The notes under the pieces were generated by a model. It saw only the letters and a program-made list of their open reading frames with translations, was not told the DNA's origin and did no database searches. The translations under genes were made by a program, and so were the position numbers. Shown here one piece after another: positions 37,984-47,285 of a stretch of 64,000 nt of DNA. How positions within the stretch are numbered: position 1 is the stretch's first letter; every line of letters begins with the position of its first letter. Origin of the DNA: Streptosporangium lutulentum (GTDB lineage: Bacteria > Actinomycetota > Actinomycetes > Streptosporangiales > Streptosporangiaceae); NCBI RefSeq assembly GCF_030811455.1, contig NZ_JAUSQU010000001.1, positions 1,860,001 to 1,924,000 on the forward strand, given 5' to 3'.

Positions 37984-38775
37984 TCAGGGTTTCGTCAGCA
38001 CGACGAGCAGGCCGGGGTGATCGGTGTATCTCATGGAGACGACCTCGGTGCGCGTGTAACCCATGCCGGCCGCGAAGACGTGCTGCACGTCGCCGTCGCC
38101 CTTCCGGAAGAAGGGGGCGGAGTTGCAGTTCTGGACGTTCTGCCCGAACAGGGGGGCGTACCTGAGGTTGAAGTCGCCCGCCAGGAAGGTCGGTTTCGTG
38201 GCCGCGCCCCGGCCGAGCAGCATGGAGACGGCGGCCTTGCACTGGGCCATGGCGACGGTTCCGGTGGTCGACAGGTGGGTGGCGCAGGCGGTCAGGTCGG
38301 GGAATTCGGCGCACACGTAGACGCGCTTCTCGCTCCCGCTGTCCTGGGCGCCGTACACGCCCGAGAAACCGGTCGCCCCCGTGGCGCGGAAGATCATCCC
38401 GTTGCCGTACTCGTCCCCGTCGGTGCAGCGCACCGGTGTGCCGTCGGCCCGGACCGCCGGGGCGAACATGCTGTAACCGTTGCCCATCGAGGGAGCCAGC
38501 TGTGCCACGTCGGCGCGGCAGATCTCGTTGAGCGTGACGGCCTGGGGCTGCTTCGCGGTGATGACGTCGCGGGCCTCCTGGATGACGGCGGCCCCGTTGT
38601 AGCAGGAGGTGTTGACGCCGCTGTGGCAGAGGTTGAGCTGGAGAACGCGATACTCCTGCGCGGCGGCGGCCGCCGCGGGTATGGCGGGCGCGGTGACGAC
38701 CGAACCGACCGCGGCAAGCAGGATGACGAGACAGAGGCGGGCGAGAGCGCGAGGGGCAGGGCGTGAGCGGCGCAT
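37984..38775 (-). CDS. Secreted endonuclease/exonuclease/phosphatase (EEP) family protein
   Basis: A 263-aa exported protein. ATG 38775 has AAGGGG 5 nt upstream and opens a Sec signal (RRSRPAP...LCLVILLAAVGSVVTAPAIPAAAAA). The mature part has EEP motifs: LQLNLCHSG, LNEICRADV (metal Glu), ATHLSTTG, FLAGDFNLRY and YTDHPGLLVV (catalytic Asp-His). Several Cys pairs suggest disulfides. Likely a secreted nuclease or phosphodiesterase; it differs from sphingomyelinases in lacking their extended loops. Confidence 0.82.
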   Translation of the reverse strand: MRRSRPAPRALARLCLVILLAAVGSVVTAPAIPAAAAAAQEYRVLQLNLCHSGVNTSCYNGAAVIQEARDVITAKQPQAVTLNEICRADVAQLAPSMGNGYSMFAPAVRADGTPVRCTDGDEYGNGMIFRATGATGFSGVYGAQDSGSEKRVYVCAEFPDLTACATHLSTTGTVAMAQCKAAVSMLLGRGAATKPTFLAGDFNLRYAPLFGQNVQNCNSAPFFRKGDGDVQHVFAAGMGYTRTEVVSMRYTDHPGLLVVLTKP

Positions 38776-39211
38776 TGTTCCCCTTATGTCTGACATATCG
38801 GTTAACCGTGCGCGAGCAGCTTGGCAGCAGGCGCCTGTCAGGCACAAGATCTCAAAAATGAATGGAAACGGTGCGGTATAAGTCCATCGCGCTCGGCCCG
38901 TTCATCCGTTCGCCGGGATGAGATGAACCGTCGGCCGTTCGGAGAGGGACGGCCCCGCGATCGTCTTTACGTCTTCTTGCGCGAGGAATTGATTTACCGG
39001 CAGGTGAGCGTGGGGATGGATCGCGCGAAGTGGACCGGCCGCCGACCCGTCCGGCCCGCCGTCGGGGCAGTCGTGTCCGAATGTGATCACGCCTGCGAAT
39101 TTCTCTCCAACGACGCGGAGGAGCGACGCCCATGGTCGCCGTCACCCAAGAGATCGATCGTCGTCGGAGGCGGGCGGCCGGGTTCGCGGACCTGGTGACC
39201 GGGAGGAGTTC
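38776..39211. other. Divergent intergenic region between EEP gene and crtI
   Basis: About 435 bp with AT-richer stretches near 38860-38890 and 38980-39000. It should hold the promoters of both genes. The frames open here are not protein-like. No copy of the 65-bp element found upstream of the minus-strand carotenoid genes was seen. Confidence 0.4.
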
Positions 39212-40672
39212 GTGAGCCCGATCGTGGTGGTCGGAGCCGGGCTCGGCGGCCTCGCCGCGGCGATCCGGCTGGCCGCGGCCGGGCGCGACGTCACCGTCGT
39301 GGAGGCGGAACAGGTTCCGGGCGGCTGCTGCGGGACCGCGAACCTGGGCGAGTACCGTTTCGACACCGGGCCGTCGGTGCTGACCATGCCGGACGTCCTG
39401 GCCGACGTCTTCGCCGCCGCCGGTGAGGACATGGAGAGCCTGCTCCCGCTGCGGCGGCTGGACCCGTACTACCGGCTGCGCTACCACGACGGCTCCCACC
39501 TGGACGTGGTGCCCGGCGAGGACGCGATGATCGAGCAGGTGCGCGGGCTGTGCGGCGCCGCGGAGGCCGACAGGTACCGGCGGTTCCGGAAGCGGCTCGG
39601 CGAGCTGTTCGCCGCCGAATGGCCCTGCTTCATCGACCGTGACATGACGCGGCTGCGCGGCCTGGCCCAGCCGCGTGCCCTGGCGCGGGTGACCGCCATG
39701 GGCGGGTTCCGGCGCCTGGAGTCTTTCGTGGAGAGCCACCTCACCGACGCCCGGCTGGTCAAGGCGCACACCTTCCAGGCCCTGTACGTGGGCCTGGCAC
39801 CCCGGCAGGCACTCGGGATCTACGCCGTGATCGCCCACATGGACACGGTCGGCGGCGTCTTCTTCCCGAGGCACGGCGGCATGCACGCCATCCCGCAGGC
39901 CATGGCCGCCGTGGCCGAGAAGGCGGGAGCGCAGATCAGGTACGGCGTGCGAGCCGTCAAGGTCGAGACCGGACCCGGCGGGGTCTGCGCGGTCCGGCTC
40001 GACACCGGGGAACATCTGGCCGCCGGGCACGTCGTCGTCGCCTGCGACCTGCCCCGCGCCCACGCCGGGCTGCTCCCCGAGGCGGCGGGCGACTGGCGGC
40101 TCCGCCGTCCCCGCTACTCGCCCTCCTGCCTGGTCCTCCACCTCGGCCTCGACCGGCGGATCCCCGGCCAGGCCCACCACACCCTGCACTTCGGCCGCCA
40201 GTGGGACGCCACCTTCTCCGCGCTCAGGGAGGGCCGGCCGCAGCCGGACCCGAACCTGCTGATCACCTACCCGGAGTCGGACGCCGGCGCCGCCCCCGCC
40301 GGGCACGCCACCCTCACGGTGCTGGAGCCGACGACCAACCTGCACGGCGCGAACGACTGGGACCGGTTGACCCCGCAACTGGAGAACCGCCTGTTCCGCA
40401 GGCTCGCCGACCTCGGCTACGGCGACCTGGCGACGGCCCCGAGGCTCACCTTCGACCCACCCGCCTGGGCGCGGCGCGGCCACTCGGCGGGCACGCCGTT
40501 CGCCATGGACCACCGGTTCACCCAGACGGCCTGGTTCAGACCGGCGGGCGCGGCCCGGCGCGTCCCCGGGCTGCACTTCGCCGGCATGTACACCGCGCCG
40601 GGGGTGGGAGTGCCACCGGTGCTGATCTCCGGAAAACTGGCCGCGGAACGCGTCCTGGGAACGTCCCGATGA
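39212..40672 (+). CDS. crtI: Phytoene desaturase family protein (CrtI)
   Basis: A 486-aa FAD-dependent carotene desaturase. GTG 39212 has GGGAGGAG 3-4 nt upstream and begins directly at the Rossmann motif SPIVVVGAGLGGLAAAIRL, with the second-Glu motif VVEAEQVPGGCCGT and RFDTGPSVLTMPDVL typical of CrtI/CrtN. The C-terminal signature GLHFAGMYTAPGVGVPPVLISGK is intact. The in-frame extension to 39083 was rejected. Its stop overlaps crtB (ATGA), so both are co-translated. Whether it acts on C40 phytoene or C30 dehydrosqualene is not clear. Confidence 0.9.
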   Translation: MSPIVVVGAGLGGLAAAIRLAAAGRDVTVVEAEQVPGGCCGTANLGEYRFDTGPSVLTMPDVLADVFAAAGEDMESLLPLRRLDPYYRLRYHDGSHLDVVPGEDAMIEQVRGLCGAAEADRYRRFRKRLGELFAAEWPCFIDRDMTRLRGLAQPRALARVTAMGGFRRLESFVESHLTDARLVKAHTFQALYVGLAPRQALGIYAVIAHMDTVGGVFFPRHGGMHAIPQAMAAVAEKAGAQIRYGVRAVKVETGPGGVCAVRLDTGEHLAAGHVVVACDLPRAHAGLLPEAAGDWRLRRPRYSPSCLVLHLGLDRRIPGQAHHTLHFGRQWDATFSALREGRPQPDPNLLITYPESDAGAAPAGHATLTVLEPTTNLHGANDWDRLTPQLENRLFRRLADLGYGDLATAPRLTFDPPAWARRGHSAGTPFAMDHRFTQTAWFRPAGAARRVPGLHFAGMYTAPGVGVPPVLISGKLAAERVLGTSR

Positions 40673-41595
40673 CCCTGACCGGCAGCTACGAGCTCTGCCG
40701 CAGGCTCAACGCCCGCCACGGCCGCTCCTACTACCTGTCCACCCTGCTGCTGCCCGCCTGGAAGCGGCCGCACGTGCACGCCCTGTACGGCTTCGCCCGC
40801 CACGCCGACGAGATCGTGGACTCCTTCACGATGACGGGCGACCGCGCCGCGGCACTCGACACCCTGGACATCCGGCTGACCCGCATGCTGGCAGGCGGCC
40901 ACGGCGGTCATGCCGGCCTCGACGACCACGGCGCGGACCCGGTGCTTCCGGCCTTCGTGCAGACCGTGCGCTCGTTCGGCATCGACCACGACGACATCAG
41001 GGCCTTCCTGCGGTCGATGCGGGCCGACCTGACCGTCAGCCGCTACGCCACCTACGACGACCTGCTCGGCTACATGGAGGGTTCGGCGGCGGCCATCGGC
41101 ACGATGATGCTGCCCGTGCTCGAACCGCTGCCGGGCACGGAGGAGCGGGCCAGGGAGGCCGCCCGCCAGCTCGGGCTGGCGTTCCAGCTGACCAACTTCC
41201 TGCGTGACGTGGCCGAGGACCTGCAGCGCGGCCGGGTCTACCTGCCGCTGGAGGACCTGGACGCGTTCGGGGTGCGCGAGGCCGACCTGGGGCGCCGCGG
41301 CCTCACCCCGGCCCTGCGCGAGCTGCTGGCCTTCGAGGTCGGGCGGGCACGCGGCCACTACCGGCTGGCCGCCAAGGGCGTCGACCTGCTGGCCCCCTCC
41401 TCGCGGCCGTGCATCCGGGCGGCCTGCGAGCTGTACGGCGGGATCCTCCAGCGGATCGAGGCCGCCGGTCACGACGTCCTCGGGACCAGGGTCGCCGTGC
41501 CGGGACACCGCAAGCTGGCGATCTTCGCGCGGCACCTGCTCGCGGCGTCCGCGGCGGACCGGGCCGAGCGCCGGATGACGGTCCACGTGCTGTGA
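40669..41595 (+). CDS. crtB: Phytoene/squalene synthase family protein (CrtB)
   Basis: A 308-aa prenyl-diphosphate condensing enzyme. Asp-rich Mg motifs are Asp47-Asp51 (ADEIVD) and NFLRDVAEDLQRGRVYLP; FAR and SMRADLTVSRYATYDDLLGYMEGSA are family signatures. Overlaps the crtI stop at 40669-40672. No prenyl transferase is in the window, so GGPP or FPP must come from elsewhere. Confidence 0.92.
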   Translation: MTLTGSYELCRRLNARHGRSYYLSTLLLPAWKRPHVHALYGFARHADEIVDSFTMTGDRAAALDTLDIRLTRMLAGGHGGHAGLDDHGADPVLPAFVQTVRSFGIDHDDIRAFLRSMRADLTVSRYATYDDLLGYMEGSAAAIGTMMLPVLEPLPGTEERAREAARQLGLAFQLTNFLRDVAEDLQRGRVYLPLEDLDAFGVREADLGRRGLTPALRELLAFEVGRARGHYRLAAKGVDLLAPSSRPCIRAACELYGGILQRIEAAGHDVLGTRVAVPGHRKLAIFARHLLAASAADRAERRMTVHVL

Positions 41596-41618
41596 GACGA
41601 GCGGGCGAGGCGAACCGG

Positions 41619-42260
41619 TCAGGCCAGGGGATCGGCCCCGTCCCACGTTCCCTCGCTGCGGTAGGGGACGAACCGGGCGAACAACTCCTCGGAGTACCAG
41701 TCCTCCGCCCGCGTCCGGCCGATCACCTCCCGGTGCGCGTGCCCCCGATGGGCGAAGTCGCGCACAGCCCCGGCGTCGCGCCACAGCGAGAACGTGGCCT
41801 GCCGGGCCAGCGGCCACTCGCCGACGCCGACCGAGGCCAGGCAGCCGCCCTGTTCCCTCAGGAGCCGATCCACCTCCGGGACCGAACGGTAGAACGGCAC
41901 CAGGCGGGAGGGCCGGATCGAGGCCCGGGTCAGCACGGCGATCGGCCCGCCGGGGTCCGGCCCGGACGGTTCCCCGAGGCCGGGGCCGAACGGCTCCACC
42001 CCGCCCCACCGGCCGCGCGAGGCCAGGGGAGCGAGCCGTACCTGCCAGGACTCCCGTGCCTCGCGCCGGCGCGCCGCCACGGGGGAGTTCCTCAGGAACT
42101 CCTCCAGGTCCCGCTCCTCGCGCCACACCGCGAACAGCGCCCAGCGGCGCAGGTCCGCGCCCAGGCTCATCGACGTCCCGCGGCCCGAGCCGAGCAGCCG
42201 CCAGAACGACAGCCCCGGGGTGCTCCTCAGCACGGGCCGGTCGAACGCCATGTAGCGCAT
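41619..42260 (-). CDS. Spheroidene monooxygenase (CrtA)-like protein
   Basis: A 213-aa member of the CrtA-like ferredoxin-fold family: early SFWRLLGSGRGTSMSLGADLRRWALFAVW, then GPIAVLTRASIRPSRLVPFYRSVPEVD, ATFSLWRDAGAVRDFAHRGHAH and a final WYSEELFARFVPYRSEGTW. CrtA adds keto groups to acyclic carotenoids. ATG 42260 has AGGGGAG 3 nt upstream. Only 40 bp separate it from the divergent PlsY-like gene, so their promoters must overlap. Convergent with crtB. Confidence 0.82.
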   Translation of the reverse strand: MRYMAFDRPVLRSTPGLSFWRLLGSGRGTSMSLGADLRRWALFAVWREERDLEEFLRNSPVAARRREARESWQVRLAPLASRGRWGGVEPFGPGLGEPSGPDPGGPIAVLTRASIRPSRLVPFYRSVPEVDRLLREQGGCLASVGVGEWPLARQATFSLWRDAGAVRDFAHRGHAHREVIGRTRAEDWYSEELFARFVPYRSEGTWDGADPLA

Positions 42261-42300
42261 GGCTCCCCTGTCCGCATACCTGGTGAGGTGGAAAGAAGCG

Positions 42301-42915
42301 ATGGTTCCTCTGCTCGTCGCGGTCATCGGCGGCTATCTTCTCGGATCCGTGCCGGTCGCCGTGCCGGTCGCCGTCGTGCACGGCTTCGACCCCCGTGAGG
42401 TGGGGGACCGCAACCCCGGATTCTGGAACGTCCGGCAGCGGATCGGCTGGCAGGCCGCCGTGCCCGTCTTCGTGGGCGACACGCTCAAGGGCACGCTCGC
42501 CGGGTTGCTCGCCCTGGTGGTCAGCGGCCTGCACACCACCGGGTCCGGTGAGGTGAGCGGCGACAGCGTGGTGCCGGTGTACCTGGCGGTGGCCGCGGCG
42601 ATGGCCGGGCACGCCTGGCCGGTGTTCGCCGGGTTCAGGGGCGGACGGTCGATCCTCACCTTCGTGGGCGGCTTCGCCGTCATCTGCCCGCCGGGCTTCC
42701 TGCTCGGGGTCGCCGCGGTGGTCGCGATCAGCCTGGCGGCGCGGTCCTTCACGATCGGGGCGCGGTGCGGGGTGTTCGGCGTCCCGCTGTTCCAGTCGTT
42801 CTTCGCGCCGGTCGAACACGTGGCGGGGACCTGCCTGCTGATGGGGCTCATCGGGCTGCGCTTCGGGCAGGCCGCCTGGGCCGGCCGCCCGGGCCGGGCG
42901 GGGCGCCGGCCGTGA
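42301..42915 (+). CDS. PlsY-like glycerol-3-phosphate acyltransferase, atypical motifs
   Basis: A 204-aa polytopic membrane protein of the PlsY/DUF205 family: LVAVIGGYLLGSVPVA, GDTLKGTLAGLLAL and GHAWPVFAGFRGGRSILTFVG. The first conserved loop reads DPREVGDRNPGFWNV in place of the usual GSGNxGATNxxR, so acyl-phosphate or acceptor specificity may have shifted. Inside a carotenoid locus it may acylate a glycosyl carotenoid, a role played by unrelated CrtO in staphyloxanthin synthesis; this is an inference. The 3' end overlaps the glycosyltransferase gene by 68 nt, tail-to-tail. Confidence 0.8.
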   Translation: MVPLLVAVIGGYLLGSVPVAVPVAVVHGFDPREVGDRNPGFWNVRQRIGWQAAVPVFVGDTLKGTLAGLLALVVSGLHTTGSGEVSGDSVVPVYLAVAAAMAGHAWPVFAGFRGGRSILTFVGGFAVICPPGFLLGVAAVVAISLAARSFTIGARCGVFGVPLFQSFFAPVEHVAGTCLLMGLIGLRFGQAAWAGRPGRAGRRP

Positions 42916-43981
42916 CCACGGGATAGGTGCGGCCCCGCCAGGTGCGCACCGGACGGAGCGTGGCCTGCGTCAGCCGTACGGCCGTCAGCGGGTCCAGCAG
43001 GGGGGAGAGCAGCACGCCCGGCCCCGGCCGGGTGTAGCCGCCGCGCAGCGCGCCGGTCACCAGGAACCGCACGGCCAGCAGAGCCAGATCGAGCCGGGTG
43101 GGCCGCCCGGCCGCCAGCCGCAGGACGGGCAGCGCGGTGGTGAGCCAGATGACGGTCAGGTCCGCGACCTGCCATCCGGCCCCCGTGACGTCGCGCAGCG
43201 GCAGCGACCGCCCCCACTCCCGCCACACCTCGGCCGCCGACTCGTGCATGTCGACCTCCAGCAGGCCGCTCGCGTCCAGGAACCCGACGGCCCACCCGCC
43301 GGCGGCCAGGTTCCTGGCCAGCGCCACGTCGTCGGTCAGGTGGCCGCGGATCCGCGCGAACCCGTCGGCGGCCAGCATCGCCGTACGGCGGAACGCCATG
43401 CACTGTCCGTTGGCCACGACGCGGTGCGGCGCCGGGGGAACGGCCGGCCCGATCGGGCCGAACCGGTAGACCAGCGTCGCGAGGAACGAGGCGTGCAGCG
43501 CCTGCTCCACGACTCCGTCGCACACGAACCTGGGGCCCACGGTGACCAGGTCGTAGCCGTCCAGGGCCGCGGCGACGGCGCCGAACAGGCCCGGCGCCGG
43601 CCGGGTGTCCGCGTCCAGGGTCACCACGACGTCGCCGCCCGCCGCCATGACCCCCTGCCGCAGCGCCCACTGCTTGCCCACCCACCCCGCGGGGAGCGGC
43701 GCGCCCGAGACGACCTTCGCCCCCAGCTCCGCGGCCAGCCGTGCCGTGCCGTCGACCGACTCGTCGTCGACGACGACGACCTCGACGACGGCGGGGTCGG
43801 CGAGCACGGCCGACAGGCAGGGGCCGAGGCGGTGCTCCTCGTCGCGGGCGGGGATCACCACCGAGATCCGCGCGGTCGTCGTCTCGACGGGGGTCAGCGC
43901 GGGCAGGCGGTCGCGCCCGCGGGCCAGCCGTACCCCCGCGACGAGGGCCGCGGCGGCCTGGAGCGCGGACAGGGGTCTCAT
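42848..43981 (-). CDS. GT2 family glycosyltransferase, CrtQ/CruG-like
   Basis: A 377-aa inverting glycosyltransferase. The GT-A fold begins at ISVVIPARDEEHRLGPCLSAVL, with VVVVDDESVDGTA, the DxD-like TLDADTRPAPG, PLPAGWVGKQWAL and the acceptor-side GHLTDDVALARNL. An N-terminal hydrophobic segment and two to three C-terminal membrane helices anchor it. This pattern matches carotenoid glycosyltransferases CrtQ and CruG. ATG 43981 overlaps the stop of the upstream CrtI-like gene (ATGA), so they are coupled. Confidence 0.85.
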   Translation of the reverse strand: MRPLSALQAAAALVAGVRLARGRDRLPALTPVETTTARISVVIPARDEEHRLGPCLSAVLADPAVVEVVVVDDESVDGTARLAAELGAKVVSGAPLPAGWVGKQWALRQGVMAAGGDVVVTLDADTRPAPGLFGAVAAALDGYDLVTVGPRFVCDGVVEQALHASFLATLVYRFGPIGPAVPPAPHRVVANGQCMAFRRTAMLAADGFARIRGHLTDDVALARNLAAGGWAVGFLDASGLLEVDMHESAAEVWREWGRSLPLRDVTGAGWQVADLTVIWLTTALPVLRLAAGRPTRLDLALLAVRFLVTGALRGGYTRPGPGVLLSPLLDPLTAVRLTQATLRPVRTWRGRTYPVVTAGAPPGPGGRPRRPARSAAR

Positions 43982-45408
43982 CGGGGGAAGTCCTCCTCCA
44001 CGAGCGAGGCGACGATGCGGCCGCCCATCGCCACCAGCGGCAGCCCGCCGCCGGGATGCGCCGAACCGCCCACCAGGTACAGGCCCCGCCGGGGGCCCCG
44101 GTTGCCCGGACGGCGGAAGGGGGCCAGCCGCCCGGAGTAGGCGCCGCCGTAGATGGAACCACCCCACGCGCCGTACCGGTCGCGCAGGTCGGCGGGGGTG
44201 AACAGGTCGACGAAGCGCAGGCGTCCCGACAGGTCGTGGCCCCGGACGGCCAGGCGGTCGAGCACCAGGTCGCGGTACGCCTCCGGGGACATCGGCCACC
44301 TGGCCGGGTCGCGGGACGGAACGTTGACCAGCATGACCCAGTTCTCGGCGTCCGGCGGCGCCTGGGAGGGGTCGTCCACGGCCGAGCAGCCGATGTAGAC
44401 GGTCGGGTCCTCCGGGGGCCTGCGCCGGTCGAAGATGTCGGCGAACTCCCGCTCGTAGTCGGCGGAGAAGACGACGGAGTGGTGCGGCAACCCCTCGGTC
44501 CTGCCGTTCACCCCGGCCAGCAGCAGGAACGCGGAGGAGGAGGTGCCGAGCGCGGCGATGCGCCGCAGGCGACGGCGGTCGGGCAGCAGCCTCCCGTAGA
44601 GCGCCGCCGCGTCGGTGTTGGCGATCACGACGTCGGAGCGCTCACGCTCCCCGGAGGCCAGCCGTACCCCCAGGACGCGGCGGCCGTCGGCGAGCACGCC
44701 CGCCACCTCGGCGCCGAGCGCGACCTCCACACCCGCCTTGTCCAGCAGCGCGGCCAGGGCGTCGGCGATGCGGGGCAGCCCTCCCGGCACGTACCAGCCG
44801 CCCTCGCCGTGCTCGATCGCCGGGATGCAGCCCAGCGCCGCCGGCGCCCGGTACGGGCTGGAGCCGGCGTAGGTCGCGTAACGGCCGACGTACTGCCGCA
44901 GGCGCGGGTCGCCGAAGAAACGGCGGGCCAGGCCGTCGAGGGTGCGGCCGGGCGCGACCGCCATCAGGTCCGGCAGGCGGGCCTCGGCGGACGGCCGGGT
45001 GAGCGGTCCGGAGAAGAAGGTACGGCGCGCCGCGTCGAAGCACCCTCGCGCCCAGTCGTGGAAGGCCAGCCAGTTGTGCCCCTCGCCGGGGGCGAGCCGT
45101 TCCACCTCGGCGGCCATCCTGGCGGGGTCGCGATACGCGGCCAGCGTCGAGCCGTCGGCGAAGCGGTACCGGCACAGCTCGGGGAGCTCGACGAGGTCGA
45201 GCGTCAGCCCCAGCTCGCCGAAGACCCCGGGCAGGGTCAGCAGGGAAGGGCCGACGGAGAAGGTGAACCCGTCGCGATTGTGCTCGGCGAGCTTGCCGCC
45301 CAGCCGTGACCGCTGCTCGTACAGGCGCACCCGATGCCCCCGCCGGGCCAGCAACAGGGCGGAGACCATGCCCCCGACCCCGCCCCCGACCACGATCACT
45401 TCCGCCAT
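43978..45408 (-). CDS. CrtI-family carotenoid oxidoreductase (second desaturase/oxidase)
   Basis: A 476-aa FAD enzyme. ATG 45408 has GGAGG 5 nt upstream, directly before AEVIVVGGGVGGMVSALLLARRGH; RLGGKLAEHNRDGFTFSVGPSLLTLPGVF and C-terminal LYLVGGSAHPGGGLPLVAMGGRIVA are CrtI-type. The separate paralogue crtI lies in the same locus, so this one may be a CrtP-like terminal oxidase or an additional desaturase. The protein upstream of the ATG is Arg/Gly-rich and not conserved. First gene of a two-gene unit with the GT2. Confidence 0.85.
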   Translation of the reverse strand: MAEVIVVGGGVGGMVSALLLARRGHRVRLYEQRSRLGGKLAEHNRDGFTFSVGPSLLTLPGVFGELGLTLDLVELPELCRYRFADGSTLAAYRDPARMAAEVERLAPGEGHNWLAFHDWARGCFDAARRTFFSGPLTRPSAEARLPDLMAVAPGRTLDGLARRFFGDPRLRQYVGRYATYAGSSPYRAPAALGCIPAIEHGEGGWYVPGGLPRIADALAALLDKAGVEVALGAEVAGVLADGRRVLGVRLASGERERSDVVIANTDAAALYGRLLPDRRRLRRIAALGTSSSAFLLLAGVNGRTEGLPHHSVVFSADYEREFADIFDRRRPPEDPTVYIGCSAVDDPSQAPPDAENWVMLVNVPSRDPARWPMSPEAYRDLVLDRLAVRGHDLSGRLRFVDLFTPADLRDRYGAWGGSIYGGAYSGRLAPFRRPGNRGPRRGLYLVGGSAHPGGGLPLVAMGGRIVASLVEEDFPR

Positions 45409-45535
45409 CCGCGCCTCCGTACGAGCGGGACGGGAAGGAGCGTCACGTCCGCCGTCCGCATTTCCGCCTCCACGCGCGCCCGGCGCTCTCACACCCCGGG
45501 CCGTGGCGTCCCCCGCCTCGGCGGGACCGGGCCGG

Positions 45536-45600
45536 CCGCCGTTCGCGTCACTCCTGTGCCCGGTGACGGGTCATCGGATCGGCCGGTCCCGGTCAGATTC
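45536..45600 (-). promoter_or_regulatory. 65-bp element upstream of the CrtI-like/GT2 operon (copy A)
   Basis: Shares 46 of 65 bases without gaps with 48235-48299 upstream of or at the start of the CruF-like gene, in the same orientation. Read on the minus strand, TGACC recurs at about 22-bp spacing and the block GGGCACAG plus GAACGGCGG is kept. It ends 128 bp before the CrtI-like start. A shared regulator of carotenoid genes is inferred. The rest of 45409-45902 shows no gene. Confidence 0.5.
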
Positions 45601-45902
45601 ACTTGACGTCCCGGCACCGGGCGCGGGCGCCCACGAGGGGAGTGGGCGGGGCGTGGACGGGCCTGTGCCCGCGTCCGGGTCCCGGGCAGGCCTCGGCGGG
45701 GAGGACCCGGGAGATGAACGAGGCGTTCCGACCCGGGGTGTTCGTTCACCTTCCGGTCTTTACCCGGGTTCGTGCGCCTCGGTGGAATTCCGTGTGAGCC
45801 GGGCATTCGACGGGTCCGGTTCATCTCCGCGCCATCGAGTGTCTAGATGTCCTCGCTAGTTTGTGCACCGCTATACCTGAATACGCCAGAAAGGCATCCT
45901 TG

Positions 45903-47198
45903 ATGCGAGTTGTACCTGCTGCCCTGGCCGCCTCGATGGCCGCGGCGCTCGCCTTCGCCGCGGCCGGACCGGCTGTGGCCACCGCGGCGACCGCGACCCA
46001 TGCGGCGCCGCGCGTGATCAGCGACGTGACGTTGCCCGCGCCCGCCCTGGCCGACTTCGAGCCCCACCTCGTCAAGGACGACCACGGTGTCAAGCTGGGC
46101 GGAGTGGGCAGCGGTCTGTACCCCGCGGGGCGCTCCGGTGAGTACTGGATGGTCACCGACCGCGGCCCCAACGGCCAGCCGGAGATCGACGGCGAGAAGC
46201 GCCGGACCTTCCCGACGCCGGGGTTCGCGCCCGCCATCGTCCGCGTCTCCGTACAGCACGGCAAGGCGAAGATCGCACAGACGATCACCTTGAAGACCTC
46301 GGCCGGCAAGCCGATCACCGGCATGTCGAACCAGAAGGGCCACGACGAGAAGCCGTACGGCTGGGACGGCAGGACGACCCTTTCGTACGACCCGAACGGC
46401 CTGGACACCGAGGACATCATCCGTACCGCCAAGGGCGAGTTCTGGCTGGTCGACGAGTACAGCCCGTCGCTGGTCCGGGTCGCCGCGAACGGCAGGATCC
46501 TGGCCCGCTACGTGCCCAAGGGTCTCCACTTGGCCCACACCGGCTACCCCGTGCACGAGACGCTGCCGGGCATCTTCCTCAAGCGGCAGCAGAACCGCGG
46601 TTTCGAAGGACTCGGCATCTCCGGCGACCGGCTCTACGTCGCGCTGCAGAGCCCGCTGGAGAACCCGGACAAGGACATCAGCAAGACCTCCAAGGTCACC
46701 CGGATCCTCGCGGTCGACCTGCGGACCGGCAAGCCCGTCGGCGAGTACGCCTACGTCTTCGAGGACGTCACCAAGTTCGACCCCAAGGTCGAGGGTGACC
46801 AGAGCGCGATGAAGATCTCCTCCGTGGTCGGTCTCGGCGGCGGCAAGCTCCTCGTCGAGGAGCGGACCGACAACGTCGCCCGCCTCTACACCGCGGACCT
46901 GAAGGGCGCCACCAACCTGCTCTGGGGCAAGTACGACCTCGTGGGGACGAAGCCGAGCCTGGAGACGGCTCTGCCGTCGAAGGTCAAGCCGCTGGCGAAG
47001 AAGCTCACCGTCGACCTGGCGGCCGTCTCCAAGGTCCCCGGAAAGCTGGAGGGCGTCGCCGTGCTCGACCGCACCACCATCGCGGTCGCCAACGACAACG
47101 ACTTCGGTCTCGGCGAGTTCGACGAGAACGGCAAGCTGATCGACACCGGCGTGCCCAGCCGCCTGCTCGTCATCAAGCTGCCCCGCGCGCTCGGATGA
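45903..47198 (+). CDS. Secreted esterase-like/phytase-like family protein
   Basis: A 431-aa exported beta-propeller-like protein. ATG 45903 has AAGG 8 nt upstream and starts a signal peptide (RVVPAALAASMAAALAFAAAGPAVATAA). Mature motifs WMVTDRGPNGQPEIDGEKRRTFPTPGFAP, NGLDTEDIIRT and FWLVDEYSPSLVRVAANGRILARYVPKG belong to the esterase-like activity of phytase family, whose acidic residues suggest Ca-dependent phosphoester hydrolysis. A GTTCACCTTCCGGTCTTTACC segment near 45744 loosely resembles a PHO box. It lies between carotenoid genes but has no evident link to them. Confidence 0.83.
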   Translation: MRVVPAALAASMAAALAFAAAGPAVATAATATHAAPRVISDVTLPAPALADFEPHLVKDDHGVKLGGVGSGLYPAGRSGEYWMVTDRGPNGQPEIDGEKRRTFPTPGFAPAIVRVSVQHGKAKIAQTITLKTSAGKPITGMSNQKGHDEKPYGWDGRTTLSYDPNGLDTEDIIRTAKGEFWLVDEYSPSLVRVAANGRILARYVPKGLHLAHTGYPVHETLPGIFLKRQQNRGFEGLGISGDRLYVALQSPLENPDKDISKTSKVTRILAVDLRTGKPVGEYAYVFEDVTKFDPKVEGDQSAMKISSVVGLGGGKLLVEERTDNVARLYTADLKGATNLLWGKYDLVGTKPSLETALPSKVKPLAKKLTVDLAAVSKVPGKLEGVAVLDRTTIAVANDNDFGLGEFDENGKLIDTGVPSRLLVIKLPRALG

Positions 47199-47217
47199 CC
47201 ACCGGCTGAGAGCTCTC

Positions 47218-47251
47218 CCGCCGGCCCGGACCCACAGGTCCGGGCCGGCGG
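47218..47251. terminator. Strong hairpin terminator between phytase-like and CruF-like genes
   Basis: A perfect 15-bp GC-rich stem (47218-47232 with 47237-47251) and a 4-nt CACA loop, 20 nt past the phytase-like stop and 35 nt before the convergent CruF-like stop. Symmetric and lacking T-tracts, it probably serves both genes. Confidence 0.85.
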
Positions 47252-47285
47252 CGTTCCATCGGACGGCGAGGCCGCCCACGGCGTC

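Noticed and set aside
38821..39198. ORF of 125 aa in the gap before crtI
   Set aside because: No ribosome site, no family resemblance, and codon composition unlike neighbouring genes.
45741..45775. PHO box before the phytase-like gene as a separate feature
   Set aside because: Only one GTTCACC unit is clear; the second repeat is poor, so it is mentioned only as a loose resemblance.
45714..45797. Small ORF of 28 codons before the phytase-like gene
   Set aside because: The ribosome site abuts the start codon, composition is non-specific and there is no recognisable pattern.
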